Source of the DNA: Eggerthellaceae bacterium
GTDB taxonomy: Bacteria > Actinomycetota > Coriobacteriia > Coriobacteriales > Eggerthellaceae
Reading direction: 5' to 3'
Assembly: GCA_017559045.1 (NCBI GenBank)
Contig: JAFYTB010000307.1
Coordinates: 1 to 8,177, forward strand
DNA: 8,177 bases
Within the stretch, counting starts at the first letter, position 1. Each line of letters begins with the position of its first letter. The notes below the pieces were generated by a model. That model was not told where the DNA came from. It ran no database searches and saw nothing but the letters and a program-made list of their open reading frames with translations. This document shows, piece after piece, positions 1-7,383 of the stretch. Made by a program: the position numbers and the translations under genes.

Positions 1-59
1 GAAAATGTGACAGCGGCTACGAGCCCATCCGTCTGACAGCAGCTACGAGCCCATCCGTC
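1..59. repeat. Two abutting 26-bp direct repeats at the left window edge
   Basis: Positions 8-33 and 34-59 are two copies of the same 26-base unit, placed head to tail with no spacer. They differ at one base (g15 versus a41). Each unit begins TGACAGC and ends CCATCCGTC. On the minus strand (the glmU direction) a unit can fold weakly: GACGG at one end pairs with CTGTC at the other (one G-T wobble), with an inner GCT/AGC mini-stem. The repeat lies just past the glmU stop codon and may continue beyond the window. It has no spacers, so it is not CRISPR. Its role is unknown; it could be the edge of an intergenic tandem-repeat array or a weak 3' stem-loop element. Confidence 0.8.
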
Positions 60-84
60 ACCCAACTGACACACCCCGCTTGAC

Positions 85-1449
85 CTACAGAACGCGGTTG
101 TCAGCCCAACCTTCAATTTCAGTCTGCCTTGCACGACCAAGCGCAAGCGCACCCTCAGAAACATCTTCGGTGATAACCGAGCCAGCGCCCACCACTGCAC
201 GTGCACCAATGCTGACAGGCGCAACCATCATGGTGTCGCTGCCCACGAATGCACCGTCACCGATAACCGTCTTATGCTTGTTCTTTCCGTCGTAATTGCA
301 AGTGATGGATCCCGCACCGATATTGACACCCTCTCCAATAGTGGTGTCGCCGATATAGCTAAGATGCGGAACCTTAGAGCCCTTGCCTACTACAGACTTC
401 TTGATCTCTACGTGCGTTCCAGCCTTTGCGCCCTCGCACAGATGAGCGCCCGGACGCAGGTAGGCACGCGGCCCGCACGTAGCGCCATCTTCGATCACAG
501 CTCCAACGGCCACCGTCTCGTCGACTACACAGCCGCAGCCAACACGCGTGTCGGTCAGACGGGAATTGGGTCCGACGACACTGTCCTCGCCAATGAAAGT
601 CTCGCCCATCAGCATAACGTTGGGAAGGATCTCGACATCGGAATCAATGACCACATCAGGACCAATCCAGACGAGATCAGGATCGGTCATGGTAACGCCG
701 CCAGCCATATGGGCCGCATTGATGCGACGCTGCATGGCCTTCGTAGCCTCGGCAAGCTGACTGCGAGAATTCACTCCCAGGCACTCAACCATATCAACAG
801 CGGGAAGCGCCAGAACGGCGCGGCCTGCAGCACGGCAGATGCCAAGCACGTCGGTGAGATACAGCTCACCCTGGGCATTGTTGGTGTCAATCTGACCCAA
901 AGCCTCAAACATCACCTTCGCATCGAAGCAGTACAGACCGGAATTGCATTCACGCACAGCAGCTTCCTCAGGCGTTGCATCCTTCTGCTCGACAATACGA
1001 GCGACCTGGCCAACCTCGTCGCGAATAATGCGGCCGTATCCAAAGGGATTTTCGGGCTCCATAGTAAGAACAACGACAGCAGCGCCATTCTCCTCGCGCA
1101 TGCGCACGAGCGAAGAAATGGTCTCGGCCGTCACCAGCGGAGTATCGCCATACAGAACGACAAGCGAACCGTCGAACCCAGCAAGCGCATCGGCGCACAT
1201 CATGACCGCATGACCCGTACCACGTTGCTCAGCCTGAACGACGACCTTCGAAGCGCCATCAACGAGGGGAATCACCTGCTCGCGCATGTGGCCGACAACG
1301 GTAACAACCTCTTCGGCACCAGCGGCCTTCGCGGCGTCAAGGACCCACGAAACCAGCGGCTTACCCAGCACTTCGTGGGCAACCTTCGGCTTCTTCGATT
1401 TCATTCGCGTACCTGCGCCAGCAGCAAGAACAACGGCGGCAGTTCCCAT
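85..1449 (-). CDS. glmU: Bifunctional UDP-N-acetylglucosamine pyrophosphorylase / glucosamine-1-phosphate N-acetyltransferase
   Basis: This cytoplasmic enzyme makes the last two steps to UDP-GlcNAc, the precursor of peptidoglycan and other envelope glycans: acetylation of glucosamine-1-phosphate with acetyl-CoA, then uridylyl transfer from UTP. The 454-residue length matches the family (E. coli 456). The N-terminal uridylyltransferase domain (about 1-230) has the nucleotide-binding loop LAAGAGTRMKS (8-18), K22, QRGTGH (75-80), GDTPL (101-105), YGR (138-140) and the conserved Asn in ECNSG (169). The C-terminal left-handed beta-helix (about 250-454) carries the acetyltransferase residues R332, K350, H362 (the likely general base), Y365, N376, NYDG (385-388) and R439, each one position off the E. 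coli numbering. I chose the ATG at 1449 because the protein then begins MGTAAVVLAAG as in homologues and AAGGA sits six bases upstream; the frame stays open to 1518, but that extension is not family-like. It is complete and looks functional. Confidence 0.97.
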   Translation of the reverse strand: MGTAAVVLAAGAGTRMKSKKPKVAHEVLGKPLVSWVLDAAKAAGAEEVVTVVGHMREQVIPLVDGASKVVVQAEQRGTGHAVMMCADALAGFDGSLVVLYGDTPLVTAETISSLVRMREENGAAVVVLTMEPENPFGYGRIIRDEVGQVARIVEQKDATPEEAAVRECNSGLYCFDAKVMFEALGQIDTNNAQGELYLTDVLGICRAAGRAVLALPAVDMVECLGVNSRSQLAEATKAMQRRINAAHMAGGVTMTDPDLVWIGPDVVIDSDVEILPNVMLMGETFIGEDSVVGPNSRLTDTRVGCGCVVDETVAVGAVIEDGATCGPRAYLRPGAHLCEGAKAGTHVEIKKSVVGKGSKVPHLSYIGDTTIGEGVNIGAGSITCNYDGKNKHKTVIGDGAFVGSDTMMVAPVSIGARAVVGAGSVITEDVSEGALALGRARQTEIEGWADNRVL

Positions 1450-1483
1450 GTGAATCCTTCTTTCACTCGTCTGTAACTTACAA

Positions 1484-1514
1484 AGTATACCGCAGACATG
1501 CGCCCGTCCCGCAA
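1484..1514 (-). promoter_or_regulatory. Candidate sigma-70-type promoter of glmU
   Basis: Reading the minus strand, TATACT (1484-1489) matches the -10 consensus at five of six positions. It lies about 35 bases before the glmU ATG, giving a short leader. The best -35 is TTGCGG (1509-1514), separated by a longer than ideal 19 bases. The -10 is convincing; the -35 is weak. Confidence 0.5.
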
Positions 1515-1669
1515 GCACAAAAGCCAGCTAGAAATACATCCGAAAGCCAACAAGTGCGATGTGATAGCATGAGCAGGCTTCATGCGACGAGGACGTTTCA
1601 ACATTGCATACCTTCCATTTGCACGAAGCTTTATCACTCGGTTTATTTCAGGAAGGAATTCCCGAACTC

Positions 1670-2428
1670 GTGGAATCCATCATTCCATTTCTCATTGTAT
1701 GCCCGCTTACCATGCTGGCTGGATTCGTCGACGCCATCGCCGGAGGTGGCGGGCTCATCTCGCTGCCCGCTTTCTTCATGGCGGGCCTCCCTGCTCACAC
1801 CGCCATCGCGACCAACAAAATGAGCGCGTGCATGGGAACGGCCCTTGCGACAGGACGCTTCATCAAGCAAGGATTTGTCAATTGGAAAATCGCGCTGCCT
1901 TGCGCTGCGCTTGCGCTCATTGGATCCGCGCTGGGCGCCAAGCTCGCGCTCGCTATCAGCGATGAGGCTCTTCGCTGGATCATGCTGATCGTCGTACCCA
2001 TCACCGCCGCTTACGTGATGCGCCCCAAGAGCATGCAGCCCGGAAACCGCAACCTTCCGCTCAAGCGCGCAGTGGCAATCGCAGCGGTAATCGCATTCGG
2101 CATCGGCATCTACGACGGTTTCTACGGACCGGGAACCGGCACTTTCCTCATGCTGGCTTTCACTTCGGTGGTAGGACTTGCCGTTAACGAAGCAAACGGC
2201 GCCACGAAGATCGTGAACCTCACCACCAACGTGAGCGCTCTGGTCGTTTTCCTGATGCATGGCCAGGTCTGGCTCCTGCTTGGCATCGTAGGCGGCCTGT
2301 TCAATATGATCGGTGCTTGGCTGGGCGTGAATCTTTTCAACGGCAAGGGCCTCAAAGCGGTCAAACCCGTCATGCTGGTGGTTTTGACCATCTTCTTCCT
2401 GAAGACACTCGCTGAACTGGCCCTTTAG
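1670..2428 (+). CDS. TSUP family (TauE/SafE, DUF81) membrane transporter, YfcA-like
   Basis: This is an integral membrane protein of the TSUP family, whose characterised members export sulfite or move sulfonates and other organic anions; the substrate here cannot be read from sequence. With the start used it has 252 residues and about eight hydrophobic segments in two related halves. The first half begins with LAGFVDAIAGGGG (16-28) and then has the ATNK motif (47-50). The second half has the matching IYDGFYGPGTGT (147-158). Both glycine-rich signatures are typical of YfcA-like members. Start choice is uncertain. GTG at 1670 puts the first membrane segment at the N-terminus as in relatives, with AAGGA 12 bases upstream. 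An in-frame TTG at 1604 would add 22 mostly polar residues (274 in all) and has GAGG 11 bases upstream. The gene is divergent from glmU and convergent with copA. No operon partner suggests its ligand. Confidence 0.88.
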   Translation: MESIIPFLIVCPLTMLAGFVDAIAGGGGLISLPAFFMAGLPAHTAIATNKMSACMGTALATGRFIKQGFVNWKIALPCAALALIGSALGAKLALAISDEALRWIMLIVVPITAAYVMRPKSMQPGNRNLPLKRAVAIAAVIAFGIGIYDGFYGPGTGTFLMLAFTSVVGLAVNEANGATKIVNLTTNVSALVVFLMHGQVWLLLGIVGGLFNMIGAWLGVNLFNGKGLKAVKPVMLVVLTIFFLKTLAELAL

Positions 2429-2456
2429 GACAGCATCCTTTCGCCTTTGCCGAAGA

Positions 2457-2507
2457 CGCCTCCGCGAAGGCGCTCCCTCAAGACGCTCGAGCAAGAGCCT
2501 TCGCGGA
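2457..2507. repeat. Inverted repeat between convergent gene ends
   Basis: The arms TCCGCGAAGGC (2461-2471) and GCCTTCGCGGA (2497-2507) are a perfect 11-bp inverted repeat around a 25-base loop that itself contains the palindrome GCTCGAGC. A smaller alternative hairpin, CGCCT (2457-2461) with AGGCG (2468-2472), overlaps the left arm and would exclude the larger fold. The element lies between the stops of the TSUP gene and copA, where a two-way terminator is expected. No T-run follows on either strand, so it does not meet the usual picture of an intrinsic terminator. It may block RNA decay or assist Rho-dependent ending. Confidence 0.6.
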
Positions 2508-2543
2508 ACCTCGCCGAAACTTTAGCGGAGCTTTATCGAAAGC

Positions 2544-5201
2544 CTAGCGGAAGCGTTTGAGCAACAGGGAGTTCGACACAACCGATACGCTCGAAAGCGC
2601 CATCGCCGCACCGGCCAAAGCCGGGGCCAAAATGCCAAATGCAGCCAGCGGAATCATGATGCAGTTATAAATAAGCGCCCAAAACAGATTCTGTTTGATC
2701 TTTCGCATAGTCGCCTGCGACAGTCTTATAGCAAGGCTCAAATCGTCCACCTTATTGCGCATAAGCACGACCGAGCCCGCATCCAGCGCCACATCAGTTC
2801 CCGACGCCATCACAACGCCAACATCGGCCGCAGCAAGAGCGGGCGCATCATTGATGCCGTCGCCCACAAATGCGCACGCCTTTCCCGCAAGCAAGCCCTC
2901 GCGAACCTCGCGAACACAATCAGCTTTGCCAATCGGCTTAACGCCCGCAAACACGCGATCGGAAGGGATGCCAACCTCAGCCGCAACAGGCAGGGCATTA
3001 GCCAGCGAATCGCCTGTGACCATATAAGAAGCAACGTCAAAATCGATAGCGAGAGCCTTAATCGCCTCGCAGGCCTCAGGCTTGACCTCATCCTCAAGCA
3101 AGACAGAACCCGCATTGCGGCCGTCAACGAGCACAGTCACGCCACCGGCAGCGTCAACCATGGAGCCAGTGCCGACAAACACCTCGTGACCTTCGACGAC
3201 ACCACGAACGCCTTCGCCTACAACGGCCTCGAACTGCTCGACAGCGGGAAGCTGGCCAATACCGCGCTCAGATGCGTAGAGCACAATCGCAGCCGCCAAC
3301 GGATGCTCGCTACGCGCCTCAAGAGCAGCCGCCAGACGCAGGTCTTCATCAGAGACGCCGCAGGACACGACACGCGGAGCACCTACCGTGATAGTGCCCG
3401 TCTTATCGAAAACCGCAGCAGAGAGAGTGCACATACGCTCGAGCACTTCGCCGTCCTTGATAAGCACGCCCAGCTGAGCACCCTTCCCCATGCCAACCAT
3501 CAAGGCTGTAGGGGTAGCCAGACCCAACGCGCACGGGCAAGCGACCACAATAACCGCGATAGCCGGCAGAAGCGCATGTTCGAAGCGCGCAGAAGCAAGC
3601 AGATCGCCGCCCAAAGCAAACCACGCAATGAAGGTCACAAGGGCAATAAGCAGAATAGCGGGCACAAACACTGCCGCAATGCGATCGGCCAAGCGTTGCA
3701 CGGGGGCCTTCGAACCCTGCGCATCCTCAACCGCACGCACGATTCGAGCAAGCGTGGAATCGGCGCCTACGCGCAAGGCACGCACCGTCAGCGCACCCGT
3801 CGTGTTCAATGTGCCACCCGTAACCGTATCGCCAACACGCTTGACCTTCGGCAATGCCTCGCCCGTCAACATGCTCTCATCAACCTCGGAAGCGCCCTCG
3901 ATCACCAGGCCATCAACCGGCACCTTTTCTCCCGGACGAACAAGAACGGCATCCCCCGCCATTACTTGAGCAAGCGGGATCTCCACTGTTTCGCCGCCAC
4001 GCACGACAATAGCCGTCGGCGGCGTCAGGTTCATCAACGACTCAATGGCCTGATTCGTGGCACCCTTCGCGCGAGACTCAAGTATCTTTCCCAGCAAAAC
4101 GAAGGTAATCAGCATCGCGCTGGTTTCGAAATAAGGCATGCCGTCATTAATGGGCACCGCATCTACACCAACCCAGGCACCCGTAAGCAAAGGCCAGAAC
4201 GTGATGTAGAGCGAGAAGAAAAACGCGATGGTGGTACCCAGGGAAACGAGCACATCCATATTTGCGGAGCCGCCCTTGAGCGAACCATAGGCACCCTTAT
4301 AGAAACGCGCCCCGCAACCGAACTGCACAGGCAGGGTCAGCAGCATAAGCAAGATGTTCGCAGCAAACATGCTCTGCATATACGAAGGATCGCCCTGCGT
4401 GAAAAGACCGGCCAAAGCCTGGCCAACCGCCATATGCATATTCGGCAACATGCAGATGCCCACAATAAGCACCGTCAGAACAGCGGAAGCGCCGAAGACT
4501 TTCAGATTGCGCCTCGCACGAGCCGCTTCTTTAGCGCGACGATCCTCGTCGACAAGAGGAGCATCGTCGGGGATGATCTCAGCGGTAAAGGAAAGGCTGT
4601 CGAAAACGCGCAGCATGTCATCAACGCTGGCAATCGAAGGGTCGAATACGACTAAGCCCGTGTTGTTGGCAAGGTTCACGGCAACGCGAATGACGCCAGG
4701 CTCCTTGCGGAAGCGCCCCTCAATGCTTGCCGCGCAGTTCGCGCAGGTCATGCCTTCAATCGCAAGGCGAATCGTCGCTTCAGCAGATGCGACCATCTCA
4801 TCAGTGCTCTGGGCGTCATCCAAGCCGCCATCGCGAATGGAACCACTTCCACTCAAGCCGGCGTCGCCGCCAGAAACGCCCTCGCTCGAAACGCTTTCAC
4901 CATTCGAATGGCCTTCGCTGGATGCAGAATCCTGCGCTAGTGCTTCCGTCTCCTCTTCAAAGAGGAACGGATTCTTGCCATCAGTAGGCATTTTGAGGAT
5001 ATCGAACTTGCTGCCATCCATGACATGGAGCAGCGTCTCTTCGTCGATCAAATCAGAATCAAAATGGAGATCGGCAGACTTACCGTGGAGATCAACGCTG
5101 ATATACAGAACTCCGGGGATCTCGCCATACGTGCCTTCGATCTTGCGCACGCAATTCATGCAACCCATGTTGTCGATAGCGAGAATGATTTCGCGCTTCA
5201 C
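2544..5201 (-). CDS. copA: Copper-exporting P1B-type ATPase with two N-terminal metal-binding domains
   Basis: A membrane ATPase that pumps Cu+ (possibly also Ag+) out of the cytoplasm. The 885-residue protein starts with a heavy-metal-associated domain (about 3-70) with CMNC at 14-17, then a low-complexity Ser/Gly/acidic linker (about 75-138), then a second, canonical domain with GMTCANC (150-156). The pump core follows, with about eight membrane helices: TGE of the actuator (446-448), the intramembrane copper site CPC (555-557), the phosphorylated DKTGT (599-603), SEHP of the nucleotide domain (631-634) and GDGINDAP (780-787). Tyr845-Asn846 and the MALSS region (867-871) are the other Cu+-site signatures of the P1B-1 subgroup, so I favour copper over zinc or cadmium. 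The start is GTG at 5201 with GGAGG nine bases upstream. It follows nhaA by 77 bases on the same strand. I see no copper-regulator operator or adjacent regulator or chaperone gene in the window. Confidence 0.95.
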   Translation of the reverse strand: MKREIILAIDNMGCMNCVRKIEGTYGEIPGVLYISVDLHGKSADLHFDSDLIDEETLLHVMDGSKFDILKMPTDGKNPFLFEEETEALAQDSASSEGHSNGESVSSEGVSGGDAGLSGSGSIRDGGLDDAQSTDEMVASAEATIRLAIEGMTCANCAASIEGRFRKEPGVIRVAVNLANNTGLVVFDPSIASVDDMLRVFDSLSFTAEIIPDDAPLVDEDRRAKEAARARRNLKVFGASAVLTVLIVGICMLPNMHMAVGQALAGLFTQGDPSYMQSMFAANILLMLLTLPVQFGCGARFYKGAYGSLKGGSANMDVLVSLGTTIAFFFSLYITFWPLLTGAWVGVDAVPINDGMPYFETSAMLITFVLLGKILESRAKGATNQAIESLMNLTPPTAIVVRGGETVEIPLAQVMAGDAVLVRPGEKVPVDGLVIEGASEVDESMLTGEALPKVKRVGDTVTGGTLNTTGALTVRALRVGADSTLARIVRAVEDAQGSKAPVQRLADRIAAVFVPAILLIALVTFIAWFALGGDLLASARFEHALLPAIAVIVVACPCALGLATPTALMVGMGKGAQLGVLIKDGEVLERMCTLSAAVFDKTGTITVGAPRVVSCGVSDEDLRLAAALEARSEHPLAAAIVLYASERGIGQLPAVEQFEAVVGEGVRGVVEGHEVFVGTGSMVDAAGGVTVLVDGRNAGSVLLEDEVKPEACEAIKALAIDFDVASYMVTGDSLANALPVAAEVGIPSDRVFAGVKPIGKADCVREVREGLLAGKACAFVGDGINDAPALAAADVGVVMASGTDVALDAGSVVLMRNKVDDLSLAIRLSQATMRKIKQNLFWALIYNCIMIPLAAFGILAPALAGAAMALSSVSVVSNSLLLKRFR

Positions 5202-5278
5202 AGCCTTACGCCTCCCCCAAGATCAACGCCATCCGCAAGCGAGCGCCGCCCAACTCGAAGAGCGCAGGCACCGAATCA

Positions 5279-7063
5279 CTAGTCTCTGTAGTTCGGCTCC
5301 CAGTCGCCCCAGCGAGCATCACGCTCCCAAGCCTGACGGTTGCCATCAACGTCGTACGCATGCTGAACGCCCTCAGCGAAGCCGCTCGTAAACTGCAGAA
5401 TGATGTCGCGCATGCCGGATCGCGAGACCTGCATCGACTCAACCTTATCAACCAGCTCAGGCGAGCCCATAAAGGCAATCAGGTCCTCTGCCTCGCGAGC
5501 CATCTCCGCCTCGTAGGTCTGCAGCGTCTCATCGTTGCCGTCCTTCATGGAGATATAGGTAACACCACTCTTCTCGGCAGCGCGAGCCTTAACAAACAGC
5601 ACGAAGAAACCAGCAACACCAGCCACAAACGAGGCCATGAGAATACCCAGTTTTGCCTCTGCAACGAAAGCGGGATCCGCAAATGCGAGGTTCGCAACAA
5701 AGATGGCCATAGTGAAGCCAACACCGCCAAGAATGGCCGCGCCAAACATATGAAGCCAATCGACATTCTCAGGCAAGCTTGCGATTTTGAGCTTGATGGT
5801 AAGCCAGGAGAACAGCATGATGCCCGCGGGCTTTCCGACGACCAAGCCGAAGAATACACCCAGCGTAACAGAGCTGGTCAGACGCGCACCCAGATCGCCC
5901 TGCAAGAAGGTGACATCGGCATTCGTAAGCGCAAACAACGGCAAGATAAGGAAATACACCCACGGATAAATCTTCTTCTCAAGACGCGTAGCCGGCGGAA
6001 TGACCTGTCTTGCAACATTGGAAATGCGACCAACCGTAGACATGTACTCGCCCTGAGTGCTAATGGGAGCGCTGGCATCAAACACCGCGCTCGCCTCGCG
6101 CATGCGATCACGCGACCAGCTGAGGAAGCTTCGCACATTAACATCTGAACCCGAGGGGATGGTGAAAGCGAGAAGAACGCCAGCGATGGTGGAATGCACA
6201 CCCGACATGAAGACACACAGCCACAGAACGCCGCCGATGATCAGGTAATAAGCAATCGAGTACACATGCGAGCGATTCATGAATACCAGAATAATGAAGA
6301 CAAACGCAGCCGCCGCGAGCCATACAAACGAAGGGCTCTGACCATAGAAAACCGCGATCACCAAAATAGCGATGATATCGTCAGCCACTGCAAGGGTAGA
6401 CAGGAACACACGCACGCCGCTGGGCACGCGGTTTCCCAGAAGCGCCAGAATACCCAGCGCAAAGGCAATGTCCGTAGCCGTGGGGATACCCCAGCCATGC
6501 ATGGTTTCAGGATTGCCGCCATTAAATACGAGGTAGATAACGATGGGTGCCAGAACGCCGCCAAATGCAGCGATGATGGGCAGGGCTGCCTGGCGAATAT
6601 TCGTCAGCTCGCCAACCGTAAACTCGTACTTGATCTCAAGGCCAACCAGCAGGAAGAAGATGGCCATGAAGATATCGTTGATGATATGAGCAAGCGACAT
6701 GGAGGCGAGATGATCGCCAAAGCCAATGGTCACATACGTATGCCAGAACTCAAGGAAAGGCTCATGGGCCGACGTATTCGCAACGATAAGCGCAACGATA
6801 GCCGCCAGAAGCATGATGCCAGCAGCCTTCGTTGAAGAATGCGTGAAATGGATGATGCGATGAAGACGACGCTGATGCCCCTGAACTTCCTTGATGAAAA
6901 TACGATGGGGGTCCGGGTTCGTCGGAGAAGGCTTTACAGGCGGAACAAAACCGTCGTTGAACTCCAATCCCTGGAGCATCTCGACGATCTGCTCAGAAGA
7001 CAGCTTGGAGCCCTCAGCCTCGGGCTTGCCGTCTTTCAATATGTTCCTCATGCCTTTAGCCAT
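5279..7063 (-). CDS. nhaA: Na+/H+ antiporter NhaA with extended N- and C-terminal tails
   Basis: A membrane antiporter that expels Na+ (or Li+) in exchange for protons and serves pH and salt homeostasis. The 594-residue protein contains a full NhaA core (about 75-495). Its signatures are GWGIPTATDIAFALG (190-204) with D198 matching E. coli Asp133, LAVADD (224-229) with D228/D229 matching the ion-binding Asp163/Asp164, and GKPAG (410-414) with K411 matching Lys300. Membrane helices recur through the core. It is about 200 residues longer than E. coli NhaA (388): a polar N-terminal tail of about 75 residues, a longer loop near 320-360, and a C-terminal acidic tail of about 95 residues (500-594). 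The tail is not the thioredoxin domain fused to some actinobacterial NhaA proteins, since it has no CxxC. ATG at 7063 has GAGG four bases upstream, slightly close, and a good promoter 33 bases before it. The next ATG (7051) lacks a ribosome site. Confidence 0.95.
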   Translation of the reverse strand: MAKGMRNILKDGKPEAEGSKLSSEQIVEMLQGLEFNDGFVPPVKPSPTNPDPHRIFIKEVQGHQRRLHRIIHFTHSSTKAAGIMLLAAIVALIVANTSAHEPFLEFWHTYVTIGFGDHLASMSLAHIINDIFMAIFFLLVGLEIKYEFTVGELTNIRQAALPIIAAFGGVLAPIVIYLVFNGGNPETMHGWGIPTATDIAFALGILALLGNRVPSGVRVFLSTLAVADDIIAILVIAVFYGQSPSFVWLAAAAFVFIILVFMNRSHVYSIAYYLIIGGVLWLCVFMSGVHSTIAGVLLAFTIPSGSDVNVRSFLSWSRDRMREASAVFDASAPISTQGEYMSTVGRISNVARQVIPPATRLEKKIYPWVYFLILPLFALTNADVTFLQGDLGARLTSSVTLGVFFGLVVGKPAGIMLFSWLTIKLKIASLPENVDWLHMFGAAILGGVGFTMAIFVANLAFADPAFVAEAKLGILMASFVAGVAGFFVLFVKARAAEKSGVTYISMKDGNDETLQTYEAEMAREAEDLIAFMGSPELVDKVESMQVSRSGMRDIILQFTSGFAEGVQHAYDVDGNRQAWERDARWGDWEPNYRD

Positions 7064-7095
7064 GCAACCTCGCGATCCTATTTATGCGATCTATT

Positions 7096-7125
7096 ATTAT
7101 CACCCAATTCCTTGCATTCCGTCAA
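7096..7125 (-). promoter_or_regulatory. Strong sigma-70-type promoter of nhaA
   Basis: On the minus strand TTGACG (7120-7125, five of six matches to the -35 consensus) is followed after 18 bases by GATAAT (7096-7101, five of six matches to the -10). This predicts transcription start near 7089 and a leader of about 25 bases before the nhaA ATG. It is the clearest promoter in the window and probably also serves copA. Confidence 0.72.
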
Positions 7126-7135
7126 AAATCCTTCG

Positions 7136-7165
7136 ATTGTATACACCCTGTTCAGCGCAAGACAA
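7136..7165 (-). promoter_or_regulatory. Second, weaker candidate promoter upstream of nhaA
   Basis: On the minus strand TTGTCT (7160-7165, four of six matches) is separated by 18 bases from TACAAT (7136-7141, five of six matches). It would start transcripts about 40 bases further upstream than the main candidate. It could be a second promoter or chance similarity in AT-rich sequence. Confidence 0.3.
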
Positions 7166-7171
7166 TCTGGG

Positions 7172-7223
7172 TTAGGACCGTTCTAAAAGATGCTCTTTCA
7201 ACACGGATCCGTGAGTATCCTAA
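7172..7223. repeat. 12-bp palindrome nested in a wider inverted repeat
   Basis: CACGGATCCGTG (7202-7213) is a perfect 12-bp palindrome. It sits between TTAGGA (7172-7177) and TCCTAA (7218-7223), a perfect 6-bp inverted repeat. The two pairs are not concentric. The site is upstream of both divergent genes, so it could be a dimeric-regulator operator or a branched RNA stem in the hpf leader. No regulator family is indicated by the sequence. Confidence 0.45.
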
Positions 7224-7383
7224 ATTTAAGACAACGCCGTATTTTTCTTCTCTCAAATCACTCCAACTCATCACCGTTTCCCCAGATCAATGCATTAGTT
7301 CACCATTGGCTCCCGCTTTGTTTCCCCGAGGTTCCGCAAACGCTATACACCTTTGCGCACTTTTCGGGTATGCTGGCAACGAC

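Larger units (their letters stand above)
7126..7380. other. Part of the 431-bp nhaA-hpf intergenic region, no gene seen
   Basis: The 431 bases between the divergent nhaA and hpf starts contain no convincing coding sequence. Open frames here have no ribosome site or recognisable protein. The part from about 7215 to 7310 is more AT-rich than the genes around it. Besides the second candidate nhaA promoter, it holds a 12-bp palindrome at 7202-7213 and a small AATGCATT palindrome at 7289-7296. The hpf promoter must lie here or just downstream. The best -10 is TATGCT (7369-7374), four of six matches, without a good -35; if used, transcripts would start near 7381, right at the base of the hpf leader hairpin. 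A longer structured leader RNA cannot be excluded. Confidence 0.5.

Noticed and set aside
1..59. Possible CRISPR array edge
   Set aside because: The two repeat units abut with no spacer between them.
274..1476. 400-residue open frame on the plus strand over glmU
   Set aside because: It lies wholly opposite a clear glmU, has no recognisable domain and is rich in His, Arg and Asn as antisense frames in such DNA tend to be.
1643..2494. 283-residue minus-strand frame over the TSUP gene
   Set aside because: Very polar antisense shadow of a membrane protein gene, with no ribosome site or family likeness.
3186..4655. 489-residue plus-strand open frame antisense to copA
   Set aside because: copA is unmistakable by motif on the other strand; this frame has the composition of a shadow (many Arg, His, Gln) and no domain.
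5206..5478. 90-residue minus-strand frame ending just before the copA start, considered as a leader peptide
   Set aside because: Most of it overlaps the nhaA 3' end out of frame, and the short in-gap starts (GTG or ATG) have no ribosome site; the stop near the copA start is probably chance.
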